A stretch of 64,000 nucleotides of DNA from the NCBI RefSeq assembly GCF_037975245.1, contig NC_092582.1, forward strand, positions 5,839,001 to 5,903,000. The letters are read 5' to 3'. The position numbers and the translations under genes were made by a program. This DNA is from Apostichopus japonicus. Taxonomy: Eukaryota; Echinodermata; Holothuroidea; Aspidochirotida; Stichopodidae. Shown here piece after piece: positions 61,401 through 64,000 of the stretch (the stretch's first letter is position 1; the number at the start of each line of letters is the position of its first letter). A model generated the notes under the pieces. It was given only the letters and a program-made list of their open reading frames with translations, was not told the origin of the DNA and did not search any database.

Positions 61401-63782
61401 TGAGCCATTCAGACTGTGATATCTGATTAGGTAACCATTTCTACTTACCTTCTAAGTACCATGTCCAGCTGTTAAACTGGCCAGGTGGTATCTCCACGGT
61501 TACCTCCTAGTTAGCATGTCGTCTGCTAGTCTTGTGCCATTAAAAGAATATTGTTTTGTATGGAATGCAACTTTGACAGTCAACAATTACAAAACAAGTG
61601 TTATCAGCATTAAGCTATTTTGCTGCAGATTTCATAATTGATTTTTTTTTCATGCTCCCTTTCTTTTCAGTTCTTGCTTTTGGAACAATGTGGAGTATAA
61701 AACTGGTGATTCTGTATACCTGCTACCAGAGAGTATCTCCTTCAATATTAAGCCCAAGCCCCCTCCTAAGAAAATAGCTGCAAAGAAAGATCTGGTGAGA
61801 CATACTGCAAATTCAGTTTCTTATTTTTAGAGGAGGGTTGGGGGAGGGTTGTGTGTAAGGTATGAAAGGGATTATTCAGTGGAAAAATTTTGTTTTAGAA
61901 GTGTGCTGAAATTTCCCTTCACCAGTAGATTTAAACCTTTAAACCAGGGTTTCCCTAGCTTTATCCTCCCACGAACCCCTTGTGGATGTCAGAGTTGTCC
62001 ACAAACACCTAACTTTTCGAGACACTATCTGAGTCATTATTATACTATAATACTCATAACAGCGCTTCGTAAAAGATCAAGTCCATAGTGTAATATTGTA
62101 ATGGAAAAAAAACAAGAGATGAACAAATATTTATTTGGAAAATTCAAGATCAGATCAGCTCTTTATCTTTACGACTTATGGTCATGCGTACACCAACTTC
62201 ACCAAAGTCATGCGGCCTGTGTCTGTGTCATAATTCAATTATTTATCACGTGCACGGTACGGTACTACTATGGCAACATATGCAAATGGAACGCGAAAAG
62301 AGTTTGTCGATAGGTACAACTTTTGTTCATTGCTAAATTACATGATATATCAGATTTAGTTCAACAAAAATACTCTAGTTTTGGCTTTCAGAAACATCTC
62401 ACGAACCCTCTGAGATGGACTCATGCACCCCCAGGGGGTTTAGCACCCCAGTTAGGGAACCCCTGCTTTAATCCTTATTGTTACAAAGAATTTAAAGGAT
62501 AAAAATTAATGTTTTGGCATAAAGAACTGTACACATAGTAATTAATATATTAACTTATATATGACATAAAAATTAATGTTTTGGCATTGAAGCACTGATT
62601 ACTAATTAACTATTTCTTATTAAAATCTGTCATATCGTTTATAGTCAAATCAAAGACTGATTATTAAGGATTACGTTTCCCCTTAGGATGAGACTGAATA
62701 CCCAGAAGCTTACAGGAAGAAGACCGATTATGTCAAGGGCAGCAATCTCGAGTGCCCGGAGCCTTTCCGCATTGCTAAGATTATCAGTATCACTAAACGG
62801 AAAGGCAACGAGGGTATTAAACTGAAAGTGAAGAAATACTATCGACCAGAAAACACGCACAAAGGCATCACCGCCAGTTACCAAGCAGACCTTAACTTGT
62901 TGTATTACAGCGATGAAGGTATGAACCTTGTCTTATCAATCTTATATCAAGCCATGCCATTCAGTTTCCTCTTGTGTCATAACCCTTTCTATACCAACAT
63001 TTTTTATCCGAAACTTGTCAAGACTTGAGACCCTGCTTCATTTACAAAGAAGTTTTGCTCTTTGGACCTACCCATAAAATATGTGACTTGTTTAGTAGTG
63101 TTGAAAGTGGTGTTGAAACCATAGCTCACCATGAATTTCTGAACATGGGCTGTATAACTTGGTTAGACAATTAAACTATTGCTTTCCATTCTTAGTGTTT
63201 GGTGGCTAGCTTTGGTTGCTAAGGTGAGTGAATAGTTTTGTTTTGGTGTTCACAGAGGCTGTCGTAGACTTTGCTAGTGTCCAGGGCAAGTGTACAGTAG
63301 CCTATGCAGATGACTTATTTGAATCGGTAGAGAGCTATTCTCAAGGAGGACCGCACAGGTTCTACTTCCGAGAGGTGAGTCAATGTTTCTTGTTTACTTT
63401 TCCATTTTATTTAAATCTGTCTATCATTTTCTGGGTTTGGCAAGTTCATTCTTCCGTTGCCTACAGAATTTGTGTGCATTTTGACGGTTAATTGAGCGAT
63501 TGACCTTGGATTTGGAAAGAGGTCAAAGGTTATCAGACCTTTAAATGAGGCAATTTGGGTATTTACACACTAAACATGTGCATTACCCTGCAAGATAAAT
63601 ATCAGCTGAAGTCAAATTAGTGATAAAATGGTATAGTATGTAAGACCAGAGTATAATGGTGTTATTTTAATACATCTTTGCCTATTTTCTTTTAATCCTT
63701 TCTGATTTAGGCATACAAAAGCTCTACTAAATCTTTTGAAGATCCACCAAGTAGTGCCAGAAATACTAGTCTGAAGGGAAAG
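43645..63782 (+). CDS. DNMT1: DNMT1, maintenance DNA (cytosine-5) methyltransferase, N-terminal 1079 residues (gene continues past the window)
   Basis: DNMT1 copies CpG methylation onto daughter strands at replication forks. The 26 exons in the window: 43645-43694, 44820-44868, 45459-45520, 46448-46493, 47974-48518, 49795-49953, 50536-50584, 51157-51240, 52088-52197, 52907-53025, 53325-53417, 54131-54282, 54573-54650, 55290-55393, 56315-56477, 57458-57555, 57856-57976, 58767-58850, 59281-59405, 60047-60152, 60304-60528, 61184-61251, 61671-61794, 62687-62918, 63256-63374, 63711-63782. All splice phases agree. Domains in order: DMAP1-binding region, PIP box, RFTS, CXXC, BAH1, BAH2, start of the KG linker. 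The catalytic domain is to the right of the window. The start [11 protein letters not shown] resembles human MPARTAPARVP; an in-frame ATG at 43636 would add three residues. FIRRM lies head to head 1.8 kb away. Confidence 0.97.
45010..45400 (-). mobile_element. LINE 3' remnant (CR1/L2-like reverse-transcriptase C-terminus)
   Basis: The minus strand reads [20 protein letters not shown] followed by [20 protein letters not shown] and a stop at 45094-45096. This matches the (F)FSNRVVNxWNxLPxxVVxA ending of CR1/L2-type LINE ORF2. Downstream GGGACTTGATGG is shared with the fragment at 9550. Confidence 0.78.
45630..46315 (+). repeat. 22-bp minisatellite in DNMT1 intron 3
   Basis: About 30 copies of GTGGTRCAGTGATGGTACTATA, with a higher-order duplication (45710-45880 resembles 45945-46110). 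Because 22 is not a multiple of three and the unit has no stop on the minus strand, it yields a long open frame there by chance. Confidence 0.95.
46494..47973. other. DNMT1 intron 4, nothing recognised
   Basis: AT-rich intron of 1.5 kb. Open frames on the minus strand near 47370-47776 overlap each other and show no homology. No repeat family identified. Confidence 0.4.
47974..49953 (+). CDS. DNMT1: DNMT1 exons 5-6: charged linker with PIP box
   Basis: Exon 5 (47974-48518) gives residues about 70-250. It is rich in S, E, K and T with NG-repeats and [16 protein letters not shown] basic patches that could act as nuclear-localisation signals. It ends [12 protein letters not shown], a PCNA-interacting PIP box (Q-x-x-I/L-x-x-F-like) comparable to human RQTTITSHFAK. 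Exon 6 (49795-49953) begins PAKRKNEE, another basic signal, followed by acidic residues. This is the fork-targeting part of the enzyme. Confidence 0.9.
49965..50405. mobile_element. Diverged hAT-like element next to the DNMT1 exon 6 donor
   Basis: Related to the 247-1601 family: CATAGGGATTAGGGGGG at the left, TTTTGGCAATATGCTGA inside, poly-C then CTTACCCCCATA at the right. Near-perfect 8-bp duplications AGTATCGG (49957-49964) and AGTATCAG (50406-50413). The left duplication overlaps the exon 6 donor GTGAGTATC at 49954-49962. Confidence 0.7.
50536..55393 (+). CDS. DNMT1: DNMT1 exons 7-14: RFTS (replication foci targeting) domain
   Basis: Residues about 304-566. The domain starts with [10 protein letters not shown] and contains [70 protein letters not shown] and [16 protein letters not shown]. 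All are near-identical to vertebrate DNMT1. RFTS autoinhibits the enzyme and binds ubiquitinated histone H3. One difference: the human TCFSVYCK segment reads THFSVYDK here, so a conserved zinc-site Cys may be replaced by His. Confidence 0.95.
54425..54515 (+). repeat. Short tandem repeat of about 31 bp
   Basis: Three copies of AATGGCAAGGAAAGTTACCAC with CAGCAACA spacers, in DNMT1 intron 12. Confidence 0.8.
55010..55170 (-). mobile_element. tRNA-derived SINE fragment (family with 29738)
   Basis: The minus strand reads GGCTGGAAAGCTCAGTTGAT and GGTCACTGGTTCGAATCC. Anticodon-arm-like GGGCTTGAAGCCC is intact, but the 5' GGGCTGG cannot pair with the 3' end, so this is a SINE head and not a functional tRNA gene. 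Confidence 0.68.
56315..57976 (+). CDS. DNMT1: DNMT1 exons 15-17: CXXC zinc finger and autoinhibitory linker
   Basis: Exon 15 ends RRRRCGICE at the donor, and exon 16 (57458-57555) continues [15 protein letters not shown] then [14 protein letters not shown]. Exon 17 (57856-57976) supplies CPNM. All eight zinc-binding cysteines and the KFGG motif are present, so binding to unmethylated CpG is expected. Exon 17 continues with an acidic stretch ([13 protein letters not shown]), the counterpart of the human CXXC-BAH1 autoinhibitory linker, then a KKKKR tract. Exon 15 ends inside a 32-bp repeat array. Confidence 0.95.
56466..56790 (+). repeat. 32-bp minisatellite that repeats the DNMT1 exon 15 donor
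   Basis: Ten units of GGTATATGTGAG/GTACAGTC plus a TGTGT-ending spacer. The first unit contains the last four codons of exon 15 (GGT ATA TGT GAG) and the true donor at 56478. Each later unit repeats the same donor, every 32 bp. Reading through meets TAA within five codons. Confidence 0.95.
56930..57180 (+). repeat. Degenerate repeat of about 60 bp
   Basis: Phrases such as ACACATGTACT, GTGTACCTCAGTGTACT and TATGTATAGATAG recur about four times with strong divergence, in DNMT1 intron 15. Confidence 0.65.
58767..60528 (+). CDS. DNMT1: DNMT1 exons 18-21: BAH1 domain
   Basis: Residues about 695-874. Key blocks are [52 protein letters not shown] and [20 protein letters not shown]. They match human [34 protein letters not shown] and [20 protein letters not shown]. 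BAH1 packs against the catalytic core and helps in chromatin reading. Exon 21 ends LDEKHL/GTAAGA, where a repeat array begins. Confidence 0.95.
59750..60035 (+). repeat. TTGATTGATTGG-rich degenerate repeats before DNMT1 exon 20
   Basis: Units combine TTGATTGATT runs, ATGGGCTCCTG and CCAGGTAGTGTTC/GTTCAGGTAGTATT phrases. The true acceptor at 60046 is embedded in similar sequence (TATATCCAG/GTATGG), so decoy CAG/GTA sites exist, but derivation from the junction is not clear. Confidence 0.6.
60516..61135 (+). repeat. Minisatellite beginning at the DNMT1 exon 21 donor
   Basis: Units of about 41-55 bp of the form GAACATCTGTTTAGAACACTG then GTTAATTCAGATGCGATATG. The first element is the exon end GAGAAACATCTG/GTAAGATC followed by GCTGGTTAATATAAAATGTG; GAACATCTGGTTAAATCAG follows. 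About a dozen diverged copies fill the intron up to about 50 bp before exon 22. Confidence 0.88.
61184..63782 (+). CDS. DNMT1: DNMT1 exons 22-26: BAH2 domain and start of the KG linker
   Basis: Residues about 875-1079. Blocks include [76 protein letters not shown] and [17 protein letters not shown]. They match human BAH2. The last exon ends [16 protein letters not shown], which is where the human sequence passes into the Lys-Gly linker before the catalytic domain. The next exon should carry that linker and the VFSGCGGLSEG motif; neither is in the window. Confidence 0.94.
61945..62465. mobile_element. hAT-like element with CAGGGGTTCCCTAA-type termini
   Basis: Ends CAGGGTTTCCCTAGCTTTAT and the complement of CAGGGGTTCCCTAACTGGGG, flanked by CTTTAAAC (61937-61944) and CTTTAATC (62466-62473), 7 of 8 identical. 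CAGGGGTTCCC is a terminal sequence widely seen in nonautonomous hAT elements. 521 bp, no transposase, in DNMT1 intron 23. Confidence 0.82.
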
Positions 63783-64000
63783 GTAAGCACAGTGAAAGTA
63801 TTGACTCTAGGGAGCTATTTTATGGCATCTATCAGTTAGCTGAACTGGTTTTTATGTACAGTTTCTCTGCCCCATAATGTTCTCCTGACCCAGGCCCCGG
63901 AATGTAGCCTTCTCGACAGGCCTGCATCTGGTCTGCTTCCTGAACAGTAATCAATCTCAAATGTTGATTTATAATAAAATTAAAAAAAAAGACATAATGT

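Noticed and set aside
1-64000. CRISPR arrays, operons, prophage or bacterial defence islands
   Set aside because: The window is intron-rich animal DNA; the tandem repeats lack CRISPR repeat-spacer structure.

Overview
The window is eukaryotic nuclear DNA: three multi-exon genes with GT-AG introns of 0.3-5 kb, AT-rich non-coding sequence, and many small DNA transposons, SINEs, LINE remnants and minisatellites. The proteins are animal proteins close to vertebrate orthologues. Compact introns, repeats ending in CAGTGGCGTAG-type termini and abundant AGGCCTA-like words suggest a marine invertebrate deuterostome, probably an echinoderm. That placement is an inference; sequence alone does not fix the species.

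Layout. 1-8072: no gene found. It holds nested hAT-like elements (1-1640), further MITEs, and an apparently perfect 879-bp tandem duplication (6258-8015) that ends just before the first coding exon. 8073-24387 (+): a CIZ1 orthologue in 12 coding exons, with four matrin/U1-type zinc fingers. 24388-27074: a convergent intergenic region. 27075-41838 (-): FIRRM (C1orf112), the FIGNL1 partner, reconstructed in 18 exons; intron 1 is a U12-type AT-AC intron. 41839-43644: a 1.8-kb head-to-head interval that should carry both promoters, with a foldback repeat inside it. 43645-63782 (+): the regulatory two-thirds of DNMT1 in 26 exons (DMAP1-binding region, PIP box, RFTS, CXXC, BAH1, BAH2, start of the KG linker). 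The methyltransferase domain lies past the right edge.

All three genes act on replicating or recombining DNA: CIZ1 at replication foci, DNMT1 at PCNA-bound forks, FIRRM in RAD51 turnover. Whether the clustering matters is untested.

The most unusual pattern is that at least four intronic minisatellites begin at, and appear to be copied from, an exon/intron junction. They occur in all three genes and create ladders of decoy splice sites. A second strong signal is several hAT-type MITE families with perfect 8-bp target-site duplications, one of them inserted into a DNMT1 splice-donor flank. I found no operon, CRISPR array or virus.
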